Assembly: GCF_900105205.1 (NCBI RefSeq)
Contig: NZ_FNSQ01000005.1
Location: forward strand, 3,410,001-3,474,000
Source of the DNA: Microbacterium hydrocarbonoxydans
GTDB taxonomy: Bacteria > Actinomycetota > Actinomycetes > Actinomycetales > Microbacteriaceae
Direction: 5' to 3'
Length of the DNA stretch: 64,000 bases
Positions 34,378-43,950 of this stretch are shown here, piece after piece; within the stretch, counting starts at the first letter, position 1; every line of letters starts with the position of its first letter. A program made the translations under genes and the position numbers. Under the pieces are notes generated by a model. The model was not told the DNA's origin. It did not search any database and saw nothing but the letters and a program-made list of their open reading frames with translations.

Positions 34378-35892
34378 TCAGGGGGTGTCGCCCACCGCGT
34401 GCGGACGTGGCAGCGCCAGCATCGTGCCGGTGTCGGTGAACTCCTGCTGGATCTCATCGTTGTGCTTGTAGGTGACGAGGCTCACCACGACCGCGGCGAT
34501 GAAAGCGAGGACGAACGCGGGAAGCAGCTCGTAGAGCTCGGTGTTCAGCGCCTTCCAGATGAACACCGTCGCAGCGCCGACGAACATGCCGGCCAGTGCG
34601 CCCCAGTTGGTGAGCTTGCGCCAGAACAGGCTCAGCAGGATGATCGGCCCGAATGCGGCGCCGAACCCTGCCCAGGCGAAGGAGACCAGGCCGAGGATCG
34701 AGTCGTTCGGCGTGATCGCGAGCAGGATGGCGATGATCGCGACGACCAGCACCGCCATGCGTCCCATCAGCACCAGGCGCTTGTCCGACGGCGGCGTCTT
34801 GCGCACCACCTTGTAGAGGTCCTCGACCAGCGCCGACGAGCAGACCACCAGCTGGCTGGACACCGTGCTCATGATCGCCGCCAGCACCGCGGCGAGCACG
34901 AGGCCTGCGACGAACGGATGCAGCAGCGTCTGCGACATCAGCAGCACCACCGTCTCGGGGTTGTCGAGGGTGATCCCGCGCTGCGCCATGTAGGCGATGC
35001 CGACGAGACCCGAGACCACTGCTCCGCCCATGGAGAGGACCATCCAGGAGATCCCGATCCGGCGGGCGCTCTTGGCCTCCTGCGGCGAGCGCAACGCCAT
35101 GAACCGCACGATGATGTGCGGCTGCCCGAAGTACCCGAGGCCCCAGGCGAGGGCCGAGACGATGGCGAGGAAGGTGCCGCCGGTGACGGCACCGCCGCCG
35201 AGCAGCGACAGGAAGCCCTCTCCGCCGTTCTCCGTGATCAGCGTCGACGTCGTCTCGAGGCCACCGATCGCGATGATCGCGGCGACGGGCACGACGATCA
35301 GCGCGATCACCATCATCAGCCCCTGCACGACGTCGGTGAGGGAGGCTCCGAGGAATCCGCCGAACAGCGTGTACAGCAGCGTGATGCCGCCCACCAGCAG
35401 CATCCCGAACAGGTAGTCGCCGTTGAAGGAGCTCTCGAAGAAGACGCCGGCGGCGACCATGCCCGACGAGATGTAAAGGGTGAAGAAGACCAGGATGATG
35501 AGCCCCGAGACGATGCGCAGCGACCGGCTCGTGTCGCGCAGTCGGTTCTCGAAGTAGCTCGGGATCGTGATCGAGTTGCGCGACACCTCGGTGTAGGCAC
35601 GCAGGCGCGGAGCGACCAGCAGCCAGTTGAGGTACGCGCCGATCGTCAGACCGATCGCGATCCAGGCCTCGATGAGACCCGCGGCGTAGATGGCTCCTGG
35701 CAGGCCCATCACGAGCCAGCCGGACATGTCGGCGGCGCCGGCGCTGATGGCCGCCACCCACGACGGCAGGTTGCGTCCGCCGAGCATGTAGTCCTCGTGG
35801 TCGGACGTGCGCTTGTACGCGAAGTACCCGATGAGCAGCATTCCGGCGAAGTACAAGGCGAGCGCCCCGTACAGGAAGATCTGGTCGGACAT
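34378..35892 (-). CDS. putP: Sodium/proline symporter PutP
   Basis: A 504-aa member of the solute:sodium symporter family with about 13 helices. Diagnostic stretches are YMLGGRNLPSWVAAISAGAADMSGWL (in pieces), GLPGAIYAAGL, RNSITIPSYFENR, GYFGQPHIIVRFMA and AAVLAAIMSTVSSQLVVCSSA, as in PutP. It imports proline with Na+ as nutrient or osmoprotectant. AGGAGG lies 4 nt before a first ATG (35895) and 7 nt before ATG 35892, so the latter is chosen. A (AACGTC)x3 microsatellite at 34362-34379 abuts its stop. Confidence 0.93.
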   Translation of the reverse strand: MSDQIFLYGALALYFAGMLLIGYFAYKRTSDHEDYMLGGRNLPSWVAAISAGAADMSGWLVMGLPGAIYAAGLIEAWIAIGLTIGAYLNWLLVAPRLRAYTEVSRNSITIPSYFENRLRDTSRSLRIVSGLIILVFFTLYISSGMVAAGVFFESSFNGDYLFGMLLVGGITLLYTLFGGFLGASLTDVVQGLMMVIALIVVPVAAIIAIGGLETTSTLITENGGEGFLSLLGGGAVTGGTFLAIVSALAWGLGYFGQPHIIVRFMALRSPQEAKSARRIGISWMVLSMGGAVVSGLVGIAYMAQRGITLDNPETVVLLMSQTLLHPFVAGLVLAAVLAAIMSTVSSQLVVCSSALVEDLYKVVRKTPPSDKRLVLMGRMAVLVVAIIAILLAITPNDSILGLVSFAWAGFGAAFGPIILLSLFWRKLTNWGALAGMFVGAATVFIWKALNTELYELLPAFVLAFIAAVVVSLVTYKHNDEIQQEFTDTGTMLALPRPHAVGDTP

Positions 35893-36011
35893 CATCGTCC
35901 CTCCTGAGCGGTGTCGATCACCCCTCTCGTGCTCCGATGATGCCAGGCGGATGCCGTCGCCGCAGGTGCCACGCACAGAGACACCGTCATACTGCTCGTT
36001 ACGCTGAGCCC

Positions 36012-36725
36012 ATGAGCACTCACATCGCCGCAGAGCCCGGTCGGATCGCCCCCGTCGTCCTGTTCCCCGGCGATCCGCTGCGCGCGAAGTGGATCGCTGA
36101 GACCTTCCTCGACGACGCGGAGTTGTACACCGATACCCGCGGGATGCTGGGCTTCACCGGCACCTGGGAGGGTCACCGCGTCTCGGTGCAGGGGTCGGGT
36201 ATGGGTCAGCCGTCGATGGCGATCTACGCGACCGAGCTGTTCGAGGAGTACGACGTGCAGACCATCGTGCGCGTCGGCTCGTGCGGAGCGCTGACCGAGA
36301 GGCTGGCGGTGCGCGACATCATCATCGCGAACGGCGCGTGCACCGATTCCGGCATCAACCGGGTGCGATTCCACGGCCTCGACTATGCCCCGGTGGCGGA
36401 CTTCGGGCTGCTCCGCGCCGCCGTCGAGGCGAGCGAGGCCGAGCCGCTGGACTCCGCGGTGCACGTCGGTCTGCTGTTCTCGAGCGACCAGTTCTACAGC
36501 ACCCGCCCCGAGCTGACGGAGCCGTTCGTGCAGCACGGTGCGCTCGGCGTCGAGATGGAGACCAGCGGGCTCTACACGCTCGCCGCCTTCCACGGGCGTA
36601 GGGCGCTGAGTATCTGCACGGTGTCTGATCACATCGTCACGGGCGAGCAGACGACGGCGCAGGAGCGGGAGCAGACGTTCGGCGACATGATCCGCATCGC
36701 GCTGCGCGCCGCGACATCGGCCTGA
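36012..36725 (+). CDS. deoD: Purine-nucleoside phosphorylase (DeoD type)
   Basis: A 237-aa hexameric-type phosphorylase. It matches E. coli DeoD in order: FPGDPLRAKWIAETFL, GFTGTWEGHRVSVQGSGMG, IVRVGSCGAL, and VEMETSGLY with SDHIVTGEQT near the end (Asp for 6-amino purines). It splits purine nucleosides with phosphate to base and ribose-1-phosphate. An earlier in-frame ATG at 35937 lies in the divergent promoter region of putP, so ATG 36012 is preferred. Confidence 0.93.
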   Translation: MSTHIAAEPGRIAPVVLFPGDPLRAKWIAETFLDDAELYTDTRGMLGFTGTWEGHRVSVQGSGMGQPSMAIYATELFEEYDVQTIVRVGSCGALTERLAVRDIIIANGACTDSGINRVRFHGLDYAPVADFGLLRAAVEASEAEPLDSAVHVGLLFSSDQFYSTRPELTEPFVQHGALGVEMETSGLYTLAAFHGRRALSICTVSDHIVTGEQTTAQEREQTFGDMIRIALRAATSA

Positions 36726-36728
36726 GCC

Positions 36729-36814
36729 GTTCACTATTCAGCATGGACATGAGCTGATCACCTCGTTCGGCCGGGTGCCGACCGCCCCCGACGATTCCAT
36801 GCTGAGTACTGAAC
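36729..36814. repeat. Inverted-end element, family 1, copy c (86 bp)
   Basis: The left end GTTCACTATTCAGCATGG pairs with right end CCATGCTGAGTACTGAAC. It starts three bases after the deoD stop and ends 40 bases before the helicase start. Confidence 0.8.
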
Positions 36815-36854
36815 GCGGTTGGTGCGTGACCGGAGGTGGGATGATCGACAGACC

Positions 36855-39368
36855 ATGCCTGCGATCCTCGACCATACGACGCTGACCGACGGATCCGATG
36901 CGGATGCCGTCTACACGGCGTTCGTCGAGTGGGCGGAGTCCACCGGGATCACCCTCTACCCCGCCCAGGACGAGGCGGTCATCGAGATCGTCTCGGGCAA
37001 CAACCTGATCCTGTCGACACCCACCGGCACCGGAAAGTCGCTCGTCGCCGTGGGCGCGCACTTCGCCGCGCTCGTCGAGGGCCGCCGCTCGTTCTACACG
37101 GCCCCGATCAAAGCGCTCGTGAGCGAGAAGTTCTTCGCCCTCGTCGATATGTTCGGCGCCTCGAACGTGGGCATGATCACCGGTGACTCCTCGGTCAACC
37201 CCGACGCCCCGATCATCTGCTGCACGGCCGAGATCCTTGCGAACCTCGCGCTGCGCCAGGGCACGGATGCCGCGGTGCATCAGGTCGTCATGGACGAGTT
37301 CCACTTCTACGCCGACCCCGACCGCGGGTGGGCGTGGCAGGTGCCGCTGCTGGAGCTTCCGCAGGCGCAGTTCATCCTCATGTCGGCCACGCTCGGCGAC
37401 GTGTCGCAGCTGTCCAGCGACCTCACCCGCCGGACCGGCCGCGACACGGCATCCGTCACCGGCGTCGAACGTCCCGTTCCCCTGCACTACTTCTACGAGA
37501 CGACGCCGATCCACGAGACGATCGACGACCTGCTGGGCACCGGCCAGGCTCCGATCTACGTCGTGCACTTCTCGCAGGCGGCCGCCATGGAGCGCGCGCA
37601 AGCACTCTCGAGCACCAAGGTCGCCACCCGCGAGCAGCGCGATGAGATCGCGGCCCTGATCGGCGGGTTCCGCTTCACGACCGCGTTCGGCAAGACGCTG
37701 TCCCGCTTCCTGCGGGCGGGCATCGGTGTGCACCATGCCGGGATGCTGCCGAAGTACCGCCGCCTCGTCGAACAGCTCGCGCAGCGCGGCCTGCTGCGGG
37801 TGATCTGCGGCACCGACACACTGGGCGTCGGCATCAACGTGCCGATCCGCACCGTGCTGCTCACGGCGCTGACCAAGTTCGACGGCACCCGGATGCGCCA
37901 GCTCAGCGCCCGCGAGTTCCACCAGATCGCCGGTCGCGCCGGTCGCGCCGGCTTCGATACCGCCGGCACGGTCGTCGCTCAAGCTCCGGAGCACGAGACC
38001 GAGAACATCGCCGCGATCAAGAAGGCGGGCGACGACCCGAAGAAGAAGCGCAAGATCATCCGCAAGAAGGCGCCGGACGGCTTCGTCTCATGGGGCGAGC
38101 CGTCGTTCCGCAAGCTGATCGACGCGGAGCCCGAGACCCTCACCTCGCACATGCAGATCACGAGCGCGATGATGCTCAACGTGATCGGCCGCGGCGGCGA
38201 TGTCTTCGGCAACATGCGTGCACTGGTCTACGACAACCACGAACCGCGCAAGCGCCAGCGCGAATTGGCCCTGCGCGCCATCGGCATCTACCGCACCCTG
38301 CTCGAGTCCGGCGTGGTGGAGCAGACGGATGCCGGGGAGATCCGCCTCACCGTCGACCTGCAGCCGAACTTCGCCCTGAATCAGCCGCTGTCGCCGTTCG
38401 CCCTCGCCGCCTTCGAGCTGCTCGATCCCGACCCCGCGGCCGGCACCGGCACCGGGTCGTATGCCCTCGACATGATCTCGATCGTGGAGTCGACGCTCGA
38501 CGACCCGCGCGCGATCCTCGGGCAGCAGGAGTTCCTCGCTCGCGGTGAGGCCGTGGCCGTCATGAAGCGCGAGGGCATCGAGTACGACGAGCGCATGGAG
38601 CTGCTCGAGGAGATCACGTATCCGCGGCCGCTCGACGAACTGCTGACCGCCGCCTTCGAGACGTTCAGCGCGGCGCAGCCGTGGATCCGCGACTTCGAAC
38701 TGCATCCGAAGTCCGTCGTACGCGACATGTACGAGCGAGCCATGTCGTTCGGGGAATATGTCGCGTACTACAAGATCGCGCGCTCCGAGGGCGTCGTGCT
38801 GCGCTACCTCTCCGACGCCTATCGCGCGGCGTCTCAGACGATCCCCGAAGAGCTGAAGGACGAGGACCTGCGCGACCTGATCGAGTGGCTCGGCGAGCTC
38901 GTGCGCCAGGTCGACTCGAGCCTGCTCGACGAATGGGAGGAGCTCGTGAACGGCGTGCTCCAGGACCCGGACGAGGAGCCGATCGTCCCGCCGGCGCCGA
39001 AGCGTCTGACGTCGAACGTCCGGGCCTTCCGCACGCTGGTGCGCAACGAGCTGTTCCGCCGCGTGCAGCTCGCGGCACGCGAGGACGTCACGACCCTCGG
39101 CGAGATCGATCCCGCCTTCGGCGCCGACGCCTGGTCCGATGCGCTGGACGGGTACTTCGCCGACCACGACGAGATCCTCACCGGCGGCAACGCGCGCAGC
39201 GCTCAGCTGCTCCTGATCACGGAGGGCGCCACGGAGTGGACGGTCCGCCAGATCCTCGACGACCCCGCCGGCGACCACGACTGGGGCATCTCCGCCACGG
39301 TCGACCTCGCCGCCTCCGACGAGGAGGGGGCGGCGGTGCTCACGGTCACGAGCGTCGACCGACTCTGA
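36855..39368 (+). CDS. Ski2-like DEAD/DEAH-box helicase with DUF3516 C-terminal domain
   Basis: An 837-aa superfamily 2 helicase. Motifs: Q-like YPAQDEAV, I STPTGTGKS, Ia YTAPIKALVSEKF, II DEFH in VVMDEFHFYAD, III LMSATLGD, V GTDTLGVGINVP, VI QIAGRAGRAGFD. The C-terminal half matches actinobacterial DUF3516 (KKKRKIIRKKAPDGFVSWGE, ERAMSFGEYVAYYKIARSEG, pieces). Relatives are thought to act on RNA or DNA; the true role is unknown. A basic KKKRKIIRKK patch could bind nucleic acid. Confidence 0.9.
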   Translation: MPAILDHTTLTDGSDADAVYTAFVEWAESTGITLYPAQDEAVIEIVSGNNLILSTPTGTGKSLVAVGAHFAALVEGRRSFYTAPIKALVSEKFFALVDMFGASNVGMITGDSSVNPDAPIICCTAEILANLALRQGTDAAVHQVVMDEFHFYADPDRGWAWQVPLLELPQAQFILMSATLGDVSQLSSDLTRRTGRDTASVTGVERPVPLHYFYETTPIHETIDDLLGTGQAPIYVVHFSQAAAMERAQALSSTKVATREQRDEIAALIGGFRFTTAFGKTLSRFLRAGIGVHHAGMLPKYRRLVEQLAQRGLLRVICGTDTLGVGINVPIRTVLLTALTKFDGTRMRQLSAREFHQIAGRAGRAGFDTAGTVVAQAPEHETENIAAIKKAGDDPKKKRKIIRKKAPDGFVSWGEPSFRKLIDAEPETLTSHMQITSAMMLNVIGRGGDVFGNMRALVYDNHEPRKRQRELALRAIGIYRTLLESGVVEQTDAGEIRLTVDLQPNFALNQPLSPFALAAFELLDPDPAAGTGTGSYALDMISIVESTLDDPRAILGQQEFLARGEAVAVMKREGIEYDERMELLEEITYPRPLDELLTAAFETFSAAQPWIRDFELHPKSVVRDMYERAMSFGEYVAYYKIARSEGVVLRYLSDAYRAASQTIPEELKDEDLRDLIEWLGELVRQVDSSLLDEWEELVNGVLQDPDEEPIVPPAPKRLTSNVRAFRTLVRNELFRRVQLAAREDVTTLGEIDPAFGADAWSDALDGYFADHDEILTGGNARSAQLLLITEGATEWTVRQILDDPAGDHDWGISATVDLAASDEEGAAVLTVTSVDRL

Positions 39369-40407
39369 GCCGTCGCCGTTCTCTGACGCGCGCCGTGAGG
39401 CGGTCGGTCACCAGCAGCGGGTCGAACAGCATCCCGAGCCCGAGCCGAACGATCAGGGCGTGCGCTGCGAGGCAGATCGCGATCACCAGCGCCGTCAGCA
39501 GCGGGGGCCAGACAGCCTCTACGAGGGGCGTCGCCACCAGACCCGACCCGCGCAGCGCGCCGTCGATCAGGGCGAGCGGCACCATGTGCATCACGTAGAT
39601 CGGGAGCGTCCGTCGTCCCACCCACCGCAGGGGGCGGGCGATCACGTCGACGTGCCGGTCGAGCAGTGCGCACGCCGCCACGCCGAACGCGACCGCCACG
39701 ATCGCGAGCAGCGGCCAGATGCCCGGCCACTGCCGCATGCCGAGAACGCCGACCGCGCCGACTGCCACGACATATGCCAGTCCGAGCATGACAGTGCTCA
39801 GCACGCCGGATGCCGCAGCGAACCTCTCCACCACGGAGCGCAGTCGCAGGCCCGCGAGGAAGAAGAAGAGGTTCTGCAGCACCTGCCACAGGTTGCCGAG
39901 GTCGGGCAGGATGCCGGACGCGGCGACCGCGGCCAGTGCGAAGGTGAGGGGCAGCACGATCCCGGTCGGCACCTGCCGCACGAGCCGGGCCACGACCAGG
40001 TAGACGGCGAGCGCGAGCAGATACCAGAGGTTCGTCGGGCTGATCGTGAGCTGGGCGAGCAGCTGCCATCCGTCCGTCGCCCTCGCCGTGTCGAACTCCG
40101 GCGTGATCGCGAGCGCGATCGTCTGGATGAGGACCCAGACGACGTAGACCAGAGCGAGTCGACCGGCGCGACGGCGCCAGGACGAGCCGGAGGGAGCCGA
40201 GACCGCACCGCCGGCGAACATCCCGGAGATGAGGAAGAACAGTGGCATCCGCAGCGGCAGGAGTTGCGCGTTGAGCCTCGCCCACCCCTCGGTGATCGCG
40301 CCGGCGCCGTCGAGCCCGATCGCGTGCTTGGTCACCACATGCCAGAGCACCACCAGGATGATGCAGACGCCCTTCGCGACATCGGGCCAGCCGACGCGCG
40401 CCGTCAC
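39346..40407 (-). CDS. Acyltransferase-3 family membrane protein (VanT N-terminal-half-like)
   Basis: A 353-aa membrane acyltransferase with about ten helices. The N-terminus DVAKGVCIILVVLWHVVTKHA carries the conserved His, and MPLFFLISGMF and RRTLPIYVMHMVPL are further family marks. In VanT serine racemases an acyltransferase-3 module is fused in front of the racemase; here both occur in one operon but as separate genes. It may act in serine supply across the membrane or O-acetylate an envelope component. GTG 40407 overlaps the ligase stop by 4 bp. Its end overlaps the convergent helicase gene by 23 bp. Confidence 0.85.
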   Translation of the reverse strand: MTARVGWPDVAKGVCIILVVLWHVVTKHAIGLDGAGAITEGWARLNAQLLPLRMPLFFLISGMFAGGAVSAPSGSSWRRRAGRLALVYVVWVLIQTIALAITPEFDTARATDGWQLLAQLTISPTNLWYLLALAVYLVVARLVRQVPTGIVLPLTFALAAVAASGILPDLGNLWQVLQNLFFFLAGLRLRSVVERFAAASGVLSTVMLGLAYVVAVGAVGVLGMRQWPGIWPLLAIVAVAFGVAACALLDRHVDVIARPLRWVGRRTLPIYVMHMVPLALIDGALRGSGLVATPLVEAVWPPLLTALVIAICLAAHALIVRLGLGMLFDPLLVTDRLTARVRERRRLRVGRRS

Positions 40408-41360
40408 CGCCCCGGCACCTCGGCGGCGCGCACCAGGCGCGACACCAGTTCGACGTAGGAGACGTCGGCTGCCGCGAACATCCGAGGGACCTGGGATGCC
40501 GCGGTGAGGCCGGGCATCGTGTTGACCTCGTTCAGGACGGGGCCGTCGGCGGTGAGGAAGAAGTCCATCCTGGCGACCCCGGCGCAGCCGAGCGCATCGA
40601 ACATCGTCAGCGCCGCCCGTGTCAACACGTTCGTCTCGGCGGACGACAACTCGGCCGGAACCGTGAACCGGGCGCTGCCGTCGTACTTCATGGCCGTGTC
40701 GAAGAGCCCTGACGCATGGATCTCCAGCGGAGGCGCGGCCCACCGCACGCCCCCGGCCTCACGCAGGACGGCGACGTCTATCTCGCGCCCCTCGACGACC
40801 TCCTCCACGAGGATGCGCGAATCGAATCGCGCGGCCTCCCGCAGCGCCGCCCCGAGCAGGCGCTCCTCCCGCACGAGCGACACCCCGTAGCTCGACCCCG
40901 CCGAGACGGGCTTCACCACGACGGGCCCGTCGAACTCGGCATCCCCGGAGTCGGCCGCTCCGACCAGCCGCCCTCGCGCCGTGCGCAGCCCGGCTGCCTC
41001 CGCGACGAGCTTCGTCGCCCACTTGTCCATCCCGATCGCGCCGGCTCGAGTGCCGGAGCCGACCACCCGCACCCCGGCCAGCGCGCACAGCGCCGCGAGC
41101 ACGCCGTCTTCCCCGAGCGCTCCATGCACTGCGGGGAATACGACGTCGGCCCGGGCGATCGACGGCACCGCGAGGGCGAGGGAGTCGGCGGCGGTGGCAC
41201 CCTCCGAGACGCCCGCCACCTCCCAGACGCCCTCGCGCGAGATGGTCACGCCGCTCACGTCGTGCCCCGCCGACCGCAGCGCGGTCGACACAGCCGCGGC
41301 GGACGCGAGCGAGACCTCGTGCTCGGCGTTCTGCCCCCCGCCGATCACCAGCACCCTCAC
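40404..41360 (-). CDS. D-alanine-D-X ligase (VanC/VanG or Ddl type)
   Basis: A 318-aa ATP-grasp ligase. Seen are GGGQNAEHEVSLAS (Glu in EHEVS), FPAVHGALGEDG, GIGMDK-like AIGMDKWATK, VVKPVSAGSSYGVS and MDFFLT plus LNEVNTMPG. The omega loop reads GLFDTAMKYDG, closer to the FDFEEKY of VanC (D-Ala-D-Ser) or YDYEAKY of Ddl than to the loop of D-Ala-D-Lac ligases. The enzyme joins D-Ala to D-Ala or D-Ser for peptidoglycan. Operon context favours an alternative, glycopeptide-insensitive dipeptide. GTG 41360 overlaps the racemase stop. Confidence 0.87.
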   Translation of the reverse strand: MRVLVIGGGQNAEHEVSLASAAAVSTALRSAGHDVSGVTISREGVWEVAGVSEGATAADSLALAVPSIARADVVFPAVHGALGEDGVLAALCALAGVRVVGSGTRAGAIGMDKWATKLVAEAAGLRTARGRLVGAADSGDAEFDGPVVVKPVSAGSSYGVSLVREERLLGAALREAARFDSRILVEEVVEGREIDVAVLREAGGVRWAAPPLEIHASGLFDTAMKYDGSARFTVPAELSSAETNVLTRAALTMFDALGCAGVARMDFFLTADGPVLNEVNTMPGLTAASQVPRMFAAADVSYVELVSRLVRAAEVPGR

Positions 41361-42571
41361 GCGGTCCTCCTCTCGACGCGGGGCCCGATCCCCGTGACGA
41401 TCGTGTGCGGGATGCTCCCCGCCCAGCGCGCCCACTCCTGGATTCTCGGCACCGCGCCGCCGTCCGGGCCGAACACCACGGCCGTCGAGCCGCGCGGCAT
41501 CCGCCGCTCCCCGGTGTCGACGACGATCTGATCCATCGACACCCGTCCGACGATCTCGCAGCGCACCCCGTCGATCTCGACGGCGGCCCCCGGCAGGAGT
41601 TCCCGCGGGATGCCGTCGGCATACCCGACCCCGATGACGGCGATCCCCGTCTGCCGCTGCGTCACATGAGTGCCGCAGTAGCCGATCGACGTCCCCGCCG
41701 GAACGACGCTGCTGTGCACGACCGACGCCGTCAGCCGCGCAGCCCCCTGCAGCGCCACGGTCTCGGACGGGTCGATGCCGACGAGCCCCGCGCCGACCCT
41801 GACCAGGTCGAAGTGCGTCGCCGGATCCGTGAGCGTGCCGGACGTGGCCGCCAGGTGCACGATGAGCGGTCCGAATCCGGCCCGCAGCACGGCATCCCTC
41901 CCCTGTCTCATGCGCAGCACCGCCGGCGCGTTGACGGAGGGATCCGCCGCATCCGCTCCCGGCAGGTGCCCCATGACACCGACCACGTCGATCTGCGCAC
42001 TCCCCGCGCGAGCGACGCGCAGGAGCTCGGCCCAGTCCTCCACCGGCGCCCCGCCTCTCGCCATGCCCGTGTCGAGGTGCAGGTGCACGCGCAGGCGCCC
42101 TGCGTCCGCAGCCGAGACGTCGGCGATCAGCTGCCGCAGCTCGTCGACCGAGCCCGCGGCGACGTCCACGCAATGCGCGAGGGCTCGTGCGGCATCCACT
42201 CCCGAGGGGTTCAGCCAAGCGAGGATCGGGACGTCGACGCCCGCCGCGCGCAGCTCCGCCGCGTCGTCGACGTCGGTGATGCCGAGCCACTCCGCCCCGG
42301 CCCCGACCGCAGCCAGGGCGACCGGGACGGCCCCGAGCCCGTAGCCGTCCGCCTTTACAACCGCCATGATCGTGGCGTCCGTGGCGAGGCGCATACGCTC
42401 GACGTTCGCGGCCACCGCGTCGGTCAGCGTAGTCAGGGTGGGCGCGTGCAGCCGCGAGAGGGTCGGCGGGTGAGCCGGTGTCGTCGGCGACGTGGCCGAC
42501 GCGCTGGTGTCGGCTCCGGTGGTGATGTCGGCTCCGGTGGTCTCGAGCGCGGGGTGCAGCACGGTCGTCAT
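41357..42571 (-). CDS. Alanine/serine racemase (VanT racemase-half-like)
   Basis: A 404-aa fold-type III PLP racemase. The PLP lysine is in AVVKADGYGLG, with HLHLDTGMARGG, VGVMGHLPGAD, IGYCGTHV (active-site Tyr region) and GRVSMDQIVVD (Met as in Alr). The first about 40 residues are a Thr/Ala/Pro-rich tail without membrane helix. In van clusters of the D-Ser type the racemase supplies D-Ser. Specificity for Ala or Ser cannot be read by eye. Start ATG 42571 overlaps the vanY-like stop by 4 bp. Confidence 0.87.
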   Translation of the reverse strand: MTTVLHPALETTGADITTGADTSASATSPTTPAHPPTLSRLHAPTLTTLTDAVAANVERMRLATDATIMAVVKADGYGLGAVPVALAAVGAGAEWLGITDVDDAAELRAAGVDVPILAWLNPSGVDAARALAHCVDVAAGSVDELRQLIADVSAADAGRLRVHLHLDTGMARGGAPVEDWAELLRVARAGSAQIDVVGVMGHLPGADAADPSVNAPAVLRMRQGRDAVLRAGFGPLIVHLAATSGTLTDPATHFDLVRVGAGLVGIDPSETVALQGAARLTASVVHSSVVPAGTSIGYCGTHVTQRQTGIAVIGVGYADGIPRELLPGAAVEIDGVRCEIVGRVSMDQIVVDTGERRMPRGSTAVVFGPDGGAVPRIQEWARWAGSIPHTIVTGIGPRVERRTA

Positions 42572-43176
42572 CGCTGGGTCCTCGGGTCGGCGGTCGGGTC
42601 GGCGTACATCAACGGGCAGCCGTTGGCGACAGCAGCGGGGCGCAGCTCGAAGTGCCAGCGCTCGTTCTCGTAGATCTGGCAGAGACCGAAGTCCGAGCCG
42701 TGCCGCGACAGCCAGTCCTGGGCGGCCACTGGCCCGAGATCCACGGCCTCCCCCGAGACGTGCTCGGAGTTCTCCGGCGTCGCGACCCAGCGCGCCGCCT
42801 CCTGTTCCGATCCGTACTCGGCGATCGCCTCCTGACGCAGCACCTGCTGATAGTCCGCCGACCGCCATCCGCTGTTCACGTGCACGCGGACGCCGTCGTC
42901 CTCCGCGGCGGTCGCCGCTGCCCGCACCGCGGCCAGCAGGTCGGAGTCGAGGTTCGTGACGGCCGGGGTCTCGTCGAACACCGACACCGCACCCTCGTCG
43001 CGGATCAGGCCGTCGGCCTCGGTGATCGACGACGGCGGCACGGACGGAGGAACGGATGCTGAGGCGAGCGACTGCTGGCCGATCAGCACGACCGAGCCGG
43101 TGATGGCGGCGGCGAGCAGCCCGACACCGATCAGTGCGGTGAGGCGGCGACGCCCGAGGGCAGTGCGTGTGTTCAT
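42568..43176 (-). CDS. D-Ala-D-Ala carboxypeptidase (VanY family, M15B)
   Basis: A 202-aa membrane-anchored metallo-carboxypeptidase. One N-terminal helix (LTALIGVGLLAAAITGSVVLIG) precedes an M15 domain with SGWRSADYQQVL, zinc motif SEHVSGEAVDLG and ERWHFEL. VanY enzymes remove the terminal D-Ala from pentapeptide precursors, which lowers the vancomycin target. GAGGAC precedes ATG 43176. It is the first gene of the four-gene operon and divergent from the vanR-like gene. Confidence 0.9.
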   Translation of the reverse strand: MNTRTALGRRRLTALIGVGLLAAAITGSVVLIGQQSLASASVPPSVPPSSITEADGLIRDEGAVSVFDETPAVTNLDSDLLAAVRAAATAAEDDGVRVHVNSGWRSADYQQVLRQEAIAEYGSEQEAARWVATPENSEHVSGEAVDLGPVAAQDWLSRHGSDFGLCQIYENERWHFELRPAAVANGCPLMYADPTADPRTQR

Positions 43177-43210
43177 GTCCTCAGTCAAGGAGGGCGGCTG
43201 TTGCGACGAC

Positions 43211-43241
43211 GTATGCGTTTTTTCATATGCTCCCGATATGC
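43211..43241. promoter_or_regulatory. Direct repeats between vanY-like and vanR-like genes
   Basis: RTATGC occurs at 43211, 43225 and 43236, in an AT-richer stretch with a T6 run. The last two are 11 bp apart, the pitch used by OmpR-type regulators, so this is a candidate VanR-like binding site in the divergent promoter. Confidence 0.45.
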
Positions 43242-43278
43242 GGGGGTGCGTAAGCTCTGAGCACATGGGAGCTGTGTC

Positions 43279-43950
43279 GTGCGCGTACTGATCGTCGAGG
43301 ATGAGCCGTACCTCGCGGAGGCCGTGCGAGACGGGCTGCGGCTCGAGGCGATCGCCGCCGACATCGCCGGCGACGGCGACACGGCGCTCGAACTGCTCAG
43401 CGTCAACTCCTACGACCTGGCGGTGCTCGACCGTGACATCCCCGGTCCGTCGGGAGACGATGTGGCGAAGTCGATCGTGGCCTCGGGCAGCGGCATCCCG
43501 ATCCTCATGCTCACGGCGGCCGACCGTCTCGACGACAAGGAGTCGGGTTTCGAGATCGGCGCCGACGACTATCTCACCAAGCCCTTCGAGCTGCGCGAGC
43601 TAGTGCTGCGCCTGCGGGCGCTCGACCGTCGGCGCCACCGTGCCAGGCCGCCGGTGCTGGAAGTCGCGGGACTCCGTCTCGACCCGTTCCGGCGCGAGGT
43701 CTTCCGCGACGGACGGTACGTGGCGCTCACCCGCAAGCAGTTCGCGGTACTGGAGGTGCTCGTCGAGGCGGCGGGCGGAGTCGTCAGCGCCGAGCAGCTG
43801 CTCGAGCGCGCGTGGGACGAGAACGCCGATCCGTTCACGAACGCCGTGCGGATCACGGTGTCCTCGCTGCGCAAACGACTGGGCGAGCCCTGGCTGATCC
43901 TCACCGTTCCCGGCGTCGGATATCGCATCGGGACGGATGCCGATGGCTGA
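43279..43950 (+). CDS. VanR-like OmpR-family response regulator
   Basis: A 223-aa regulator with acidic DE pair at 8-9, phosphoacceptor Asp51 (LAVLDRDIPG), lysine in LTKPF and a winged helix (LTRKQFAVLEVLVEAAGGVVSAEQLLERAWDE in pieces). The D-R-D-I-P-G motif and the divergent vanY-racemase-ligase operon support a VanR-like role. GTG 43279 is preceded by GGGAGC. The stop overlaps the sensor gene. Confidence 0.88.
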   Translation: MRVLIVEDEPYLAEAVRDGLRLEAIAADIAGDGDTALELLSVNSYDLAVLDRDIPGPSGDDVAKSIVASGSGIPILMLTAADRLDDKESGFEIGADDYLTKPFELRELVLRLRALDRRRHRARPPVLEVAGLRLDPFRREVFRDGRYVALTRKQFAVLEVLVEAAGGVVSAEQLLERAWDENADPFTNAVRITVSSLRKRLGEPWLILTVPGVGYRIGTDADG

